A DNA stretch of 64,000 nucleotides from Vibrio zhugei. GTDB lineage: Bacteria > Pseudomonadota > Gammaproteobacteria > Enterobacterales > Vibrionaceae. How positions within the stretch are numbered: the first letter of the stretch is position 1; every line of letters starts with the position of its first letter. Made by a program: the position numbers and the translations under genes. The notes under the pieces were generated by a model that worked only from the letters and a program-made list of their open reading frames with translations, was not told the origin of the DNA and did not search any database. The stretch is from the NCBI RefSeq assembly GCF_003716875.1, contig NZ_CP033078.1, positions 310,001 through 374,000 of the forward strand. The letters run 5' to 3'. Shown in pieces: positions 30,453-37,800 of the stretch.

Positions 30453-30797
30453 TTATACTTTCCTCAAAACAACTGTGCCTGGTTTTACGATCCCTTGTTC
30501 ATTCATAATCAAAGGCTCGATCATTTGCTCAACGATTAGTTCGTCTTCTTCATCAAAGTCCTCGATATTTATTGCAGTTACAGCCATGCCAATGTCATAG
30601 GCTTGCCCTTCAAGATTCACTAATCGCAAATCTGCTTGATTCAAACTCTCGTTGAGTTTCTTTTGAAACCACTTGTATTGGTTTGCATACCGACCTTGTT
30701 CGTGCGGCTCCACCTTTTCAAGCATACGCTCAAAGACCTTACTGAAGCGCCATGATTCTATGGCTATGGAAGTTAATGATTCTTTTAATTCTGACAT
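30453..30797 (-). CDS. Small GrpE-like protein (operon gene 1)
   Basis: 114 aa. The N-terminal 65 residues are helical (MLEKVEPHEQGRYANQYKWF). The C-terminal part, GQAYDIGMAVTAINIEDFDE then VEQMIEPLIMNEQGIVKPGT and VVLRK, has the pattern of the GrpE head: a G.xD.G stretch, V..M.EP and a closing 'G.V....V.V' wing. At 114 aa it would be a much shortened GrpE lacking most of the long stalk helix. As the first gene before an Hsp70, a nucleotide-exchange role is likely but not proven. AT-rich like the rest of the operon. Confidence 0.6.
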   Translation of the reverse strand: MSELKESLTSIAIESWRFSKVFERMLEKVEPHEQGRYANQYKWFQKKLNESLNQADLRLVNLEGQAYDIGMAVTAINIEDFDEEDELIVEQMIEPLIMNEQGIVKPGTVVLRKV

Positions 30798-31134
30798 TTA
30801 TTTATCACCTGTAAGTGCTGTCTGACGTGATTTAAGTGTATAAATAGGGTTAAAGCTTACTAGTTAGCATCAAGGCAAACTGACGCTCGTTCTCATCCTC
30901 GCTGATATTGAAGAACTAAAGATCACTCAATAGACTTTAGTTATACACGTAAGGACAGGGTAGTTGATGACTCTATAGTCAGTCATTACTTTAACAAAAA
31001 CCACACATTACGCATAGCCTAGTTAAGACAAATCAGATTGTCCCGATTGCTGACAGTGCAGTAAATACTACCGAAAAATCTTGTAAGTGACATTGATGGT
31101 ATTCACACAGAACTGAATGAAAATTCACTGTAAT
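30798..31134. other. Gene-free stretch upstream of the chaperone operon
   Basis: This 337-base AT-rich region must hold the promoter of the five-gene minus-strand operon and the 3' side of the minus-strand XRE gene. No convincing sigma-32 heat-shock promoter (CTTGAA plus CCCCAT) was found, and no open frame that I trust. Near 31036-31065 the string GATTGTCCCGATTG...CAGTAAA recalls a string at 24033-24063 on the far side of the operon. Confidence 0.5.
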
Positions 31135-31344
31135 TTAGGGTAGAAGCTCCTTAGCATCACAGCTCAAAGTCTCCGCAATCTCATACAACTTCTCAATCGT
31201 GATATTGACTTCACCGCGCTCAATGCGTCCCACATAACTTCTATCTATCTCTGCGAGCAACGCGAGCTTATCTTGAGTTAACCCTTTGGATTTCCTCATC
31301 TTTGCAATGCGTTTGCCCACAAGTGCTGCAAGCTTCTTGTTCAT
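31135..31344 (-). CDS. XRE-family (HTH_3) regulator, HipB-like
   Basis: 69 aa, nearly all a Cro/C1-type helix-turn-helix: KRIAKMRKSKGLTQDKLALL then DRSYVGRIERGEVN near residues 12-50. Minimal length resembles HipB antitoxins and restriction-modification controller proteins. It is transcribed away from the unknown-hipA pair with 105 bases between, so it likely binds that divergent promoter region and controls both sides. HipB is normally in the same operon upstream of hipA, so this divergent layout is atypical. Confidence 0.75.
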   Translation of the reverse strand: MNKKLAALVGKRIAKMRKSKGLTQDKLALLAEIDRSYVGRIERGEVNITIEKLYEIAETLSCDAKELLP

Positions 31345-31449
31345 GTTTTTTATTTATGAAATTAATTTGTTGAACAATTGCACAGTTGCGGCATATAACT
31401 CCACGGATTATAATCCTCAAAATCATCAATAAAGGCCGTTATTGAACAC

Positions 31450-31989
31450 ATGAAGGTAAAGATCAGAAAAGAGTTATTTCTCGCCATTTATTACAATGAA
31501 CATTTCTCTGCTAATGACTTAACGTCGTTTCCAATAGACTGTGATGAGAAAGAATACTTATCAGATGAATACGTCGAAAAAAAATTGAAGGAAATGTCGC
31601 TTATCGGCGCAGTCCTTTCGTGTGGTTTCGATAAGCATGGTGATGAAGAATTTTCCAAAGGTTTTATGTTTAACCATATCGACTGGGAGGTCGTGGATTA
31701 CGACAACTACAGTGAGGACACCAACTGCTTTTCTCTTAAAAAAGAAAGCCTTTTGACGATTTTGCAAGATAAACAGTCAGAGCTGTCAGAGTCCTATTCT
31801 CTTCATAAAAGGACATGGAAGCATTTCAATCGGTTGTGTACTCAACACTCAGAACTTCGGGTGTGTTTAGACGAATATATATCCGAGTATGACAATCGTA
31901 GATTGGATCTCAAAGCCGAAATGCAGGCAGTAGAAAACGCAATTACCTTCTACAAAAACACAGCCCAACTAGAAGAAAGTGAGAGCTAA
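31450..31989 (+). CDS. Unknown 179-aa protein translationally coupled to hipA
   Basis: 179 aa, acidic, soluble. No recognisable family. The N-terminal 80 residues (MKVKIRKELFLAIYYNEHF, then YVEKKLKEMSLIGAVLSCGF) may form a small winged-helix-like fold, with a helix-rich C-terminal half (ISEYDNRRLDLKAEMQAVEN). The end overlaps the hipA GTG start by 11 bases, so the two are made together. It may be a third component in the style of HipS or an antitoxin, but it is not the HipA N-subdomain, which is present in the next gene. Confidence 0.55.
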   Translation: MKVKIRKELFLAIYYNEHFSANDLTSFPIDCDEKEYLSDEYVEKKLKEMSLIGAVLSCGFDKHGDEEFSKGFMFNHIDWEVVDYDNYSEDTNCFSLKKESLLTILQDKQSELSESYSLHKRTWKHFNRLCTQHSELRVCLDEYISEYDNRRLDLKAEMQAVENAITFYKNTAQLEESES

Positions 31990-33298
31990 TTTGCATAATC
32001 CTATAGTTTACGCACATGCCACAAATAACAACATGCTCGTGGGGCAGTTTGTCCAACAGTCGAAGAGCTACTGGTCATTTTCGTATTCTGAACAATGGTT
32101 AGCATATGATTCTGCTTTCCCGATCTCGTTAAGCCTGCCGCTTGTAAAGGGAGAATGTCCATCATTTAATGCACTGAATTTTATGCATAACCTGCTTCCT
32201 GACTTGAAAGAAGAACGATTAAGCCTAGCTCACTCGGTCGGTGTGCAATCCAACGATGTATTGACCTTACTCTCAACAATTGGTCACGATTGCACGGGCG
32301 GTATTTCATATACTGAGAGTAGGGAGCCGCCAAAGATAGGGTGGAAATATCGAGAGATCTCGGCAAGTGAATTAAATGAACTTGTTACCCAGCGTAAGTC
32401 ATTTCTTCCATTCTTTGGGGATTATCGACCTTGTATTTCGGGAACACAGCGAAAAACAACGCTAACTAGGTTGAACGGTAAATGGTATGTACCTCAAGAG
32501 AAATCTCTAAGTAGCCACATTATCAAATACCCAATGGATGTAATCGCGCAAAGCAACTCAGTACTAGATATGAGCGGCAGTGTTGAGAATGAATTCATCT
32601 GTACTCAAATAGCGAGGGAACTTGGTTTTAAAGTCCCCGATATGGACATAATAACCGTAGAATCAGGAGCTAAAGCCCTTGCAGTAAAACGGTTCGACCG
32701 ATGTTTTGGTGATGGAGTTGTGACTCGTAGACACCAAGAAGATTTCTGCCAGATTTTGGGTGTACCTGAACATCAAAAATATCAATCGGAGAACAACCTA
32801 AGTGTCTCCAAAATTGTTGATGTTTTAAGTCTCTCTGCGCAAAGCAAGACGAACAATCATAACTTTTTTAAGTTCATGATTTTACAGTGCCTTCTTGGTG
32901 CTACAGACGGTCATCTCAAGAATTTTTCCGTGCATATTGATCCTGGCGGGCACTATCAACTAACACCTTTCTACGATTTGCTATCAGCTTACCCCGCTGT
33001 CGGTAATAGGGGCTTAAATAAGCGCAAGCTAAAACTAGCAATGGGACTGCAAGCATCACGAGGATACAAATACCATATCAGCAAGATTTGCTTACGGCAT
33101 ATAGAGCAGACAGCGAGTCAGTTTGGTATCAGCAATGCGAACTGCCATGAAATCGTCTATGCCTTTCTCGCTCAATTTAGTAGCGCACTGAGTTCTATAG
33201 ACAAAAGATTCCCTGGACAGGAGTTTGCGTTGGTAAAGGATGCAATATTTCAACATGCCACTGAAGTCGTTGAAAAGTTAAACAGAACAATTAAGTAA
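31979..33298 (+). CDS. hipA: HipA-family serine/threonine kinase toxin
   Basis: 439 aa, full-length HipA. The N-subdomain is present (GQFVQQSKSYWSFSYSEQWL near 20), then the Gly-rich loop ISGTQRKTTL near 152, the Lys-containing ALAVKRFDR near 232, RRHQEDFCQILG near 250, the catalytic GATDGHLKNFS near 310 and the metal-binding FYDLLSAYP near 334. HipA kinases inactivate GltX or other tRNA synthetases and cause growth arrest. GTG 31979 is chosen with an AGAAGAAA site; TTG 31991 is an alternative. The partner gene upstream and divergent HipB-like gene complete a three-gene unit. Confidence 0.88.
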   Translation: MRANLHNPIVYAHATNNNMLVGQFVQQSKSYWSFSYSEQWLAYDSAFPISLSLPLVKGECPSFNALNFMHNLLPDLKEERLSLAHSVGVQSNDVLTLLSTIGHDCTGGISYTESREPPKIGWKYREISASELNELVTQRKSFLPFFGDYRPCISGTQRKTTLTRLNGKWYVPQEKSLSSHIIKYPMDVIAQSNSVLDMSGSVENEFICTQIARELGFKVPDMDIITVESGAKALAVKRFDRCFGDGVVTRRHQEDFCQILGVPEHQKYQSENNLSVSKIVDVLSLSAQSKTNNHNFFKFMILQCLLGATDGHLKNFSVHIDPGGHYQLTPFYDLLSAYPAVGNRGLNKRKLKLAMGLQASRGYKYHISKICLRHIEQTASQFGISNANCHEIVYAFLAQFSSALSSIDKRFPGQEFALVKDAIFQHATEVVEKLNRTIK

Positions 33299-33359
33299 AC
33301 ATCTGGTGTAACAATGGTTGCCCGTGTTGTAAACATACTCGTTAGCAGTGAGGGGAAAT

Positions 33360-33563
33360 ATGGCTGAAACCACGACCAATGGAAGTAACACGACTCTCGA
33401 CTTGAAGCAGTCTTTCGCGCTGTTAAGTGTCGATAAAAGCGGTATCGTAACGATGAAATTTGGAGATGAAGTAACGTTTTTTATGAATGACAAATGTTCA
33501 GCAATCACGGCCGATTTATTAAAAGTGATTGCGTCAATAAAAAATGGGAGTATCCAGCAATGA
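33360..33563 (+). CDS. Unknown 67-aa protein
   Basis: 67 aa starting at ATG 33360 behind a good GAGGGG site. The sequence (LDLKQSFALLSVDKSGIVTM then FGDEVTFFMNDKCSAITADL) looks like a small alpha/beta fold with no recognised family. Its stop overlaps the next short start (ATGA), suggesting a coupled pair. Whether it belongs to the hipA unit or the downstream regulator is unclear. Confidence 0.5.
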   Translation: MAETTTNGSNTTLDLKQSFALLSVDKSGIVTMKFGDEVTFFMNDKCSAITADLLKVIASIKNGSIQQ

Positions 33564-33705
33564 AGCGCGAAAAAGAAAAGATCAGTGGACTAACAGAAAC
33601 TTCGTGTGAGAACCACTTCTGTTGATTGCTCCTTCCCAAGAAATGAAAAAAGAATTAGATGTGATCGTCGGTGATTATTCAGTCGATTTAGATGGCGACT
33701 ATTAG
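33560..33705 (+). pseudogene. Short frameshifted gene
   Basis: From ATG 33560 the frame gives 21 residues, MKREKEKISGLTETSCENHFC, then stops. One frame over, from about 33610 to the TAG at 33703, the frame reads EPLLLIAPSQEMKKELDVIV then GDYSVDLDGDY, which looks like real coding. A 1-base change near 33608 would join them into a 47-residue protein. It could also be two unrelated tiny peptides. No family recognised. Confidence 0.35.
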
Positions 33706-33718
33706 GAGTGAGGATTGT

Positions 33719-34081
33719 ATGAAAGCAAAAATCGGCATTCTATCAGAAGAGCTTGCTCGTAAGCGCATGATTCGCATTGCAGAAGGAAAAGTGACGCCTG
33801 AAGAACCTTACCCAAAATTTTTGTTTGAGTCACTGGCTGCGCTTTCACAACTCTTGTCTAACGAAAATGTTGAACTGTTGAATTTGATTGCTCGCGAGAA
33901 GCCAAACAGTCTTGATGAACTTGCTGAAATGAGTGGGCGCAGTATCAAGGATGTTACTGATGCTTTCGAAGCTCTTTCATTTAAGGGCTTTGCTTATCTG
34001 GATGTTAGGGGAATGGAATCTCGACCAATAGCGTTGTTTACGAAGTTCGAGATCGTCATGGGCAACAATTTTACCCTTTGA
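33719..34081 (+). CDS. Winged-helix DNA-binding protein, MarR-like
   Basis: 120 aa from ATG 33719, which follows a GGAGTGAGG ribosome site; an upstream ATG at 33692 is less likely. The middle has a winged helix (ENVELLNLIAREKPNSLDEL then SGRSIKDVTDAFEALSFKG), as in the HVO_A0114/YdhQ-type regulators that often act as antitoxins. The usual toxin partner of such proteins was not found beside it. It is probably a local regulator. Confidence 0.6.
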   Translation: MKAKIGILSEELARKRMIRIAEGKVTPEEPYPKFLFESLAALSQLLSNENVELLNLIAREKPNSLDELAEMSGRSIKDVTDAFEALSFKGFAYLDVRGMESRPIALFTKFEIVMGNNFTL

Positions 34082-34243
34082 AAAGTGTTTCAAGTACCGT
34101 GTAGTTCTTTCCGTTTTTGATGTAAATAAAACGAAGGTTTGTGTTACATCTCCTTTCTCATCATATTTTAATGAATATCCTTCCATTTTCCGTAACAAAA
34201 CTCGTAAACTAAACTATGTAACATAAACGTATGGGAGTGTTTC

Positions 34244-34825
34244 ATGATAATTGGATATGCGAGAGTAAGCACTACAGATCAAAACTGTGATTATCAGATT
34301 GATGAACTAACCAAATCTGGCTGTGAAAAAATCTTTATAGAAAAGGCTTCAGCTAAGACCAAAGATCGCCCTGAACTTACTAGATTACTAGACTCCCTTC
34401 GCCAGGATGACATAGTTGTAGTTTATAAACTCGATAGGCTTGGACGCAGTCTTAAAGATCTTATTACTTTGCTTGAGATGTTTAAGAGCAACGGAGTTCA
34501 GTTTAAATCATTGTCCGAAAACATTGATACAACAACATCTACAGGGAAGCTAGTGTTTAACGTGATTGGAGCTATAGCTGAGTTTGAGCGAGATATTATC
34601 GTGGAAAGAACCAAGGCTGGACTTAAAGCTGCAAGAGCGCGAGGCAGAAAAGGTGGCAGGAAGCAAAAACTCACAGATAAGCAAATTAAGCTCGCGAAAT
34701 CGATGCTACAAGATCCCTCAGTACAAAAATCTGATGTGGCTAAGCACTTCAATATTTCTAGGCCAACGCTCAACAGATATCTAGATGCGGCACCAGATTT
34801 GGAACAAGAGAGTCTGTTTAAATAG
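34244..34825 (+). CDS. Serine recombinase (resolvase/invertase family)
   Basis: 193 aa. Catalytic Ser in IIGYARVSTTDQN near residue 10, the Arg-rich KLDRLGRSLKDLI near 66, then the E-helix AEFERDIIVERTKAGLKAAR and a basic hinge GRKGGRKQK. A C-terminal helix-turn-helix, SDVAKHFNISRPTLNRYL, near 165 binds DNA. This is the Tn3 resolvase/Hin-Pin invertase size class. No obvious invertible segment or res site was seen next to it, though the 160 bases upstream are AT-rich and gene-free. Confidence 0.9.
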   Translation: MIIGYARVSTTDQNCDYQIDELTKSGCEKIFIEKASAKTKDRPELTRLLDSLRQDDIVVVYKLDRLGRSLKDLITLLEMFKSNGVQFKSLSENIDTTTSTGKLVFNVIGAIAEFERDIIVERTKAGLKAARARGRKGGRKQKLTDKQIKLAKSMLQDPSVQKSDVAKHFNISRPTLNRYLDAAPDLEQESLFK

Positions 34826-34888
34826 CGTCTTTAATTTGAAATATCGGGATTTGGGAATTGGTGCAAATAGAATCTAGGAGAAGACCAG

Positions 34889-35341
34889 TTGAGCAAAGAG
34901 AAAGGACAAAGAAATAGAAATCTCTTCATTGCGTGGGTTGATGAAATGAAGGCCAAGAACCCTCCGAATTGGCTGGATTACTGGCATGGTGATACTTTAA
35001 GTCCCAAAAAGATAGCAGATGAGCTTGGTTTTGATTCGTCTGCATTCAAAGCATCTAGAAACAAAAAACTCTTCGAACTATTCGATGAGCTTAAGAAAGA
35101 GCTTGCAACAGAGGGGGTGTATCAAAAACGGAAAGAGAATCTGCCACTGGAAGAACAGAGCGCTGAAGTCAGGGGAGTGTTCCAGGACAATATGGACGAG
35201 GGTATAACAGATAGCATCAAGGTTCGTGACTTAAAGCGGTTCAATGCTCGGTTACAAGCTGAGAATGCAAAACTTACCGCCGAAGTCGCTAGGCTATCTG
35301 AATTTAAAGAAGTTCTCATTGAAATGGGGCTTTGGAAATGA
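34889..35341 (+). CDS. Small island protein with C-terminal coiled coil (VPA1267-like)
   Basis: 150 aa, TTG start at 34889 with an AGGAGAAG site. The N-terminal half (GQRNRNLFIAWVDEMKAKN then KIADELGFDSSAFKASRNKK) looks like a small DNA-binding helix-turn-helix, and the C-terminal 40 residues form a coiled coil (FNARLQAENAKLTAEVARLS). The pattern recalls small proteins of the VPA1267 type found near recombinases in Vibrio islands; this is from memory and unverified. It overlaps the helicase gene by ATGA. Confidence 0.6.
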   Translation: MSKEKGQRNRNLFIAWVDEMKAKNPPNWLDYWHGDTLSPKKIADELGFDSSAFKASRNKKLFELFDELKKELATEGVYQKRKENLPLEEQSAEVRGVFQDNMDEGITDSIKVRDLKRFNARLQAENAKLTAEVARLSEFKEVLIEMGLWK

Positions 35342-37509
35342 GTAACGGTACTTTCTTGGTTCGGATTACCCAGATATATCAATATCATCCTGATAATGTT
35401 CAGTTAGGTGCTGTGTTTGTTAACCAAAACGCTGGAGCACACCGAATCGTATTGCTAACTACTCAAAACCAACTAAATATGAAGCCGCAAGTAGGGCAGC
35501 AATGGGAGATATTAAAAGAGAATAACTATAGTGTGCGACAACAGCCAGTTAGTGTGGGTGGTTATGTGGACGTGTGGCGTTTCATGCAACCCAAACTTAA
35601 GTGTGTGATGCCTGACAATGGTATTGGTTTCGTTAACTTTTTAAGCTCTGAGAAAGAGTTTGTCGGTATTGGCAGGGTGAAAGCACAATTACTCTGGGCT
35701 GAATTCCGTAGTGACATTTTCACCATGCTCGAATGCGAAAAAGATGAACCATATAAACATGATAAATCAATAAGTAACTTTCAAGCGATCAAGGATGTTT
35801 TGAGGAGTGATGGGACGGTAAATGCGCTTTATCAAGGTTTTAGAAAATATGCCAATCTCAAGTATGCGAGCCAGTTAGTTGAGTGGGAGGTAGAAGAACC
35901 TATTCAACGTCAACTTTTTAGATTGTCAGGTAAGGATGCAATTGGATTTTTGAAAACGAATCCGTACCGCTTGTTCTCTTTGGGTATGAGATTTAGCAAG
36001 GTTGACGAGATCGCACAAAAGCACTTCAAAGTTGAACCAAGTGATGAAATAAGGCTTGCAGCTATAATTGAACAATCTTTGCGTCTATGGAGTGACAAAG
36101 GGCATACGGTTGCACTTTGGCGTGATATAGAACATACGATTCGCACTTACTTAAATAACGACAAGTTACTTATTGAAAGGGCTAAACAGTTAACTGGCGA
36201 CATCATCGGTTTTGTAAAACACGATGACAAATACTACGCTTCAGGCAACTATATTTTTGAAAAAACAATAGCCAAACGATTCAGCAAACTCAGCAAGATG
36301 GGAAGCCTTTGGCGAAGTGAACTAGAGGTTGCGTTCACTACTTCTATCCCTGAAGGTTGGAAACTTGAGGAAGCTCAAGTAAGAGCTGTAAGGACAGCAT
36401 TAGTCAGCCATATTTTTGCTCTCACTGGAGGTGCTGGCACAGGTAAAACGACAACCACGAAGCTTATCGTTGATGCCTATCAAAAATTAGGTTTTAGTAT
36501 TTATCCAGTAGCGCTTTCAGGAAAAGCAGCTAGACGCCTTCAGCAGTCTATTGGCATTAATTGTATGACGATAGCGCGATTATTACGTAAAGACAGTATT
36601 CCAGATAACAGTGTTTTACTGATTGACGAAGCGTCGATGCTAGACGCTTACACTATGTGGCGTTTGGTTACTTTGTTCTCCGACAAGTCAAGGATCGTAC
36701 TCGTGGGAGATCCTAATCAGTTACCTCCGATCAATGCAGGGTTAATTTTGCATGATGTTATTAAGAGTGGGGTAATCAATCATGTCGAACTAGATGTGGT
36801 TAAGCGACAAGGCGCTATTAGTTCTATTCCTGCGTATTCGAATGACATACGCAATGGCAATAAGCCATCTTCTTTAACGACGTCTGATATTACGTTCCAT
36901 GAATCAAGTGATGACCTGCTTCAGGACGCTGTGTCGGTGTATTTGAAATACGACAGGGCGATGATTGTAGCATCGACGAATGCCACCGTAAGAAATGCTA
37001 ACCTCAAGTTACAAGCAGAGGTGAACCCTAATGGTCGGTTACTTGATCTAACAAATATGCCGATCACTAAAGGAAACTATGAGTTCAGAGAAGGCGATCC
37101 AATAGTTATAACCCTGACAAACTATAAATACGATGTTCAAAATGGCACTTTGGGCGTGATAACAAACGCTGAAGCAACCGAAGAGTATGCTTGTGTCATT
37201 GAGCTAGAGGATATTGGCGAGGATGGAAGCAAAAGATCTTTAAAGGTCGATTGGCAGCTATTCGAATACATAGAGCTGGCTTACGCACTAACGCTACATA
37301 AGTTGCAAGGCTCGCAAGCTGAGAATGTAATCGTGCTGCTGGAGCGAAGCTTGTTGCTTGATCGAAGTTGGATTTATACAGCCATAACACGAGCCGAAAG
37401 TAAGGTACATATCATTGGTAAGGAGTATGACTTTCAGTATGGGATAAACAAGCGCAGTGCTTTGGATACACGCAAAACAGCTTTGTCAGAAATGTTGAAA
37501 AATGCTTAA
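35338..37509 (+). CDS. RecD-like superfamily 1B DNA helicase
   Basis: 723 aa from ATG 35338. The first 340 residues are a non-catalytic N-terminal region with a helix-hairpin-like middle. The helicase core has Walker A LTGGAGTGKTTTTKL near 362, the Walker B box VLLIDEASML near 430, motif III VGDPNQLPPI near 459, and the C-terminal motif V-VI block YALTLHKLQGSQAENV then WIYTAITRAESKVHI. This is the RecD2/TraI-type 5'-3' helicase class, acting on DNA in mobile elements. The start overlaps the small coiled-coil gene, so they form a pair at the right end of the island. Confidence 0.88.
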   Translation: MSNGTFLVRITQIYQYHPDNVQLGAVFVNQNAGAHRIVLLTTQNQLNMKPQVGQQWEILKENNYSVRQQPVSVGGYVDVWRFMQPKLKCVMPDNGIGFVNFLSSEKEFVGIGRVKAQLLWAEFRSDIFTMLECEKDEPYKHDKSISNFQAIKDVLRSDGTVNALYQGFRKYANLKYASQLVEWEVEEPIQRQLFRLSGKDAIGFLKTNPYRLFSLGMRFSKVDEIAQKHFKVEPSDEIRLAAIIEQSLRLWSDKGHTVALWRDIEHTIRTYLNNDKLLIERAKQLTGDIIGFVKHDDKYYASGNYIFEKTIAKRFSKLSKMGSLWRSELEVAFTTSIPEGWKLEEAQVRAVRTALVSHIFALTGGAGTGKTTTTKLIVDAYQKLGFSIYPVALSGKAARRLQQSIGINCMTIARLLRKDSIPDNSVLLIDEASMLDAYTMWRLVTLFSDKSRIVLVGDPNQLPPINAGLILHDVIKSGVINHVELDVVKRQGAISSIPAYSNDIRNGNKPSSLTTSDITFHESSDDLLQDAVSVYLKYDRAMIVASTNATVRNANLKLQAEVNPNGRLLDLTNMPITKGNYEFREGDPIVITLTNYKYDVQNGTLGVITNAEATEEYACVIELEDIGEDGSKRSLKVDWQLFEYIELAYALTLHKLQGSQAENVIVLLERSLLLDRSWIYTAITRAESKVHIIGKEYDFQYGINKRSALDTRKTALSEMLKNA

Positions 37510-37557
37510 GTAGAGCTGAATTAAGTAAAAAATGCGGATGTTTTTACACGTTTAGCT

Positions 37558-37673
37558 CGTTAAAGGTTGATTTTTCAAATGGGGTCAGTATATCTATATT
37601 TTTGATTAATATAGAAATTTTAATTGTACTGACCCTGTTTTGATTTTATTTGTCTTAGTTAACCTTTTTAACG
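37558..37673. repeat. Nested inverted-repeat element at the island's right end
   Basis: Three nested arms: outer CGTTAAAGGTTGA (37558-37570) against TTAACCTTTTTAACG (37659-37673), middle GGGTCAGTA (37582-37590) against TACTGACCC (37627-37635), inner CTATATT (37594-37600) against AATATAG (37608-37614). Together they make an imperfect palindrome of about 115 bases. It may be a REP/RAYT-type or MITE element, or part of the island end. It contains no gene. Confidence 0.7.
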
Positions 37674-37690
37674 GATGGCCGATAAGTCCT

Positions 37691-37710
37691 AAAAAAGCTC
37701 GCATTATGCG
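37691..37710 (+). terminator. Left part of a terminator split by the first IS4 copy
   Basis: AAAAAAGCTCGCATTATGCG here plus AGCTTTTTTTAT after the IS (39149 onward) rebuild one Rho-independent terminator, AAGCTCGCA / TGCGAGCTT with a T-run. The loop bases TTA are part of the duplicated target. Whether the original terminator belonged to the helicase operon or the chromosome is unknown. Confidence 0.85.
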
Positions 37711-37766
37711 TAATGCCGATCAGTTAAGACTAAAATGATCGGTTGAAGGATCCATCTAACGTGTCA

Positions 37767-37800
37767 AAATCCGAGTGTATTCATGCACTCGGATTTTTTT
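37767..37800 (+). terminator. Internal terminator at the left end of IS4 copy 1
   Basis: Stem AAAATCCGAGTG / CACTCGGATTTT with an 8-base loop and a T8 run lies within the first 90 bases of the IS, at or just before the transposase start. It would stop outside transcription from reaching the transposase. The same element is at 55729-55762 in copy 2. Confidence 0.85.

Noticed and set aside
30798..31134. Heat-shock (sigma-32) promoter for the Hsp70 operon
   Set aside because: No sequence close to CTTGAA with a CCCCAT box at correct spacing was found on the minus strand.
31450..33298. hipBST-type three-part toxin
   Set aside because: The gene before hipA does not look like the HipA N-subdomain, and HipA here already has that subdomain.
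33360..34081. TumE/TumA toxin-antitoxin pair
   Set aside because: The winged-helix protein could fit TumA, but the neighbouring small proteins do not resemble TumE.
34082..34243. Invertible DNA segment next to the serine recombinase
   Set aside because: No pair of matching inverted recombination sites was recognised around the gene.
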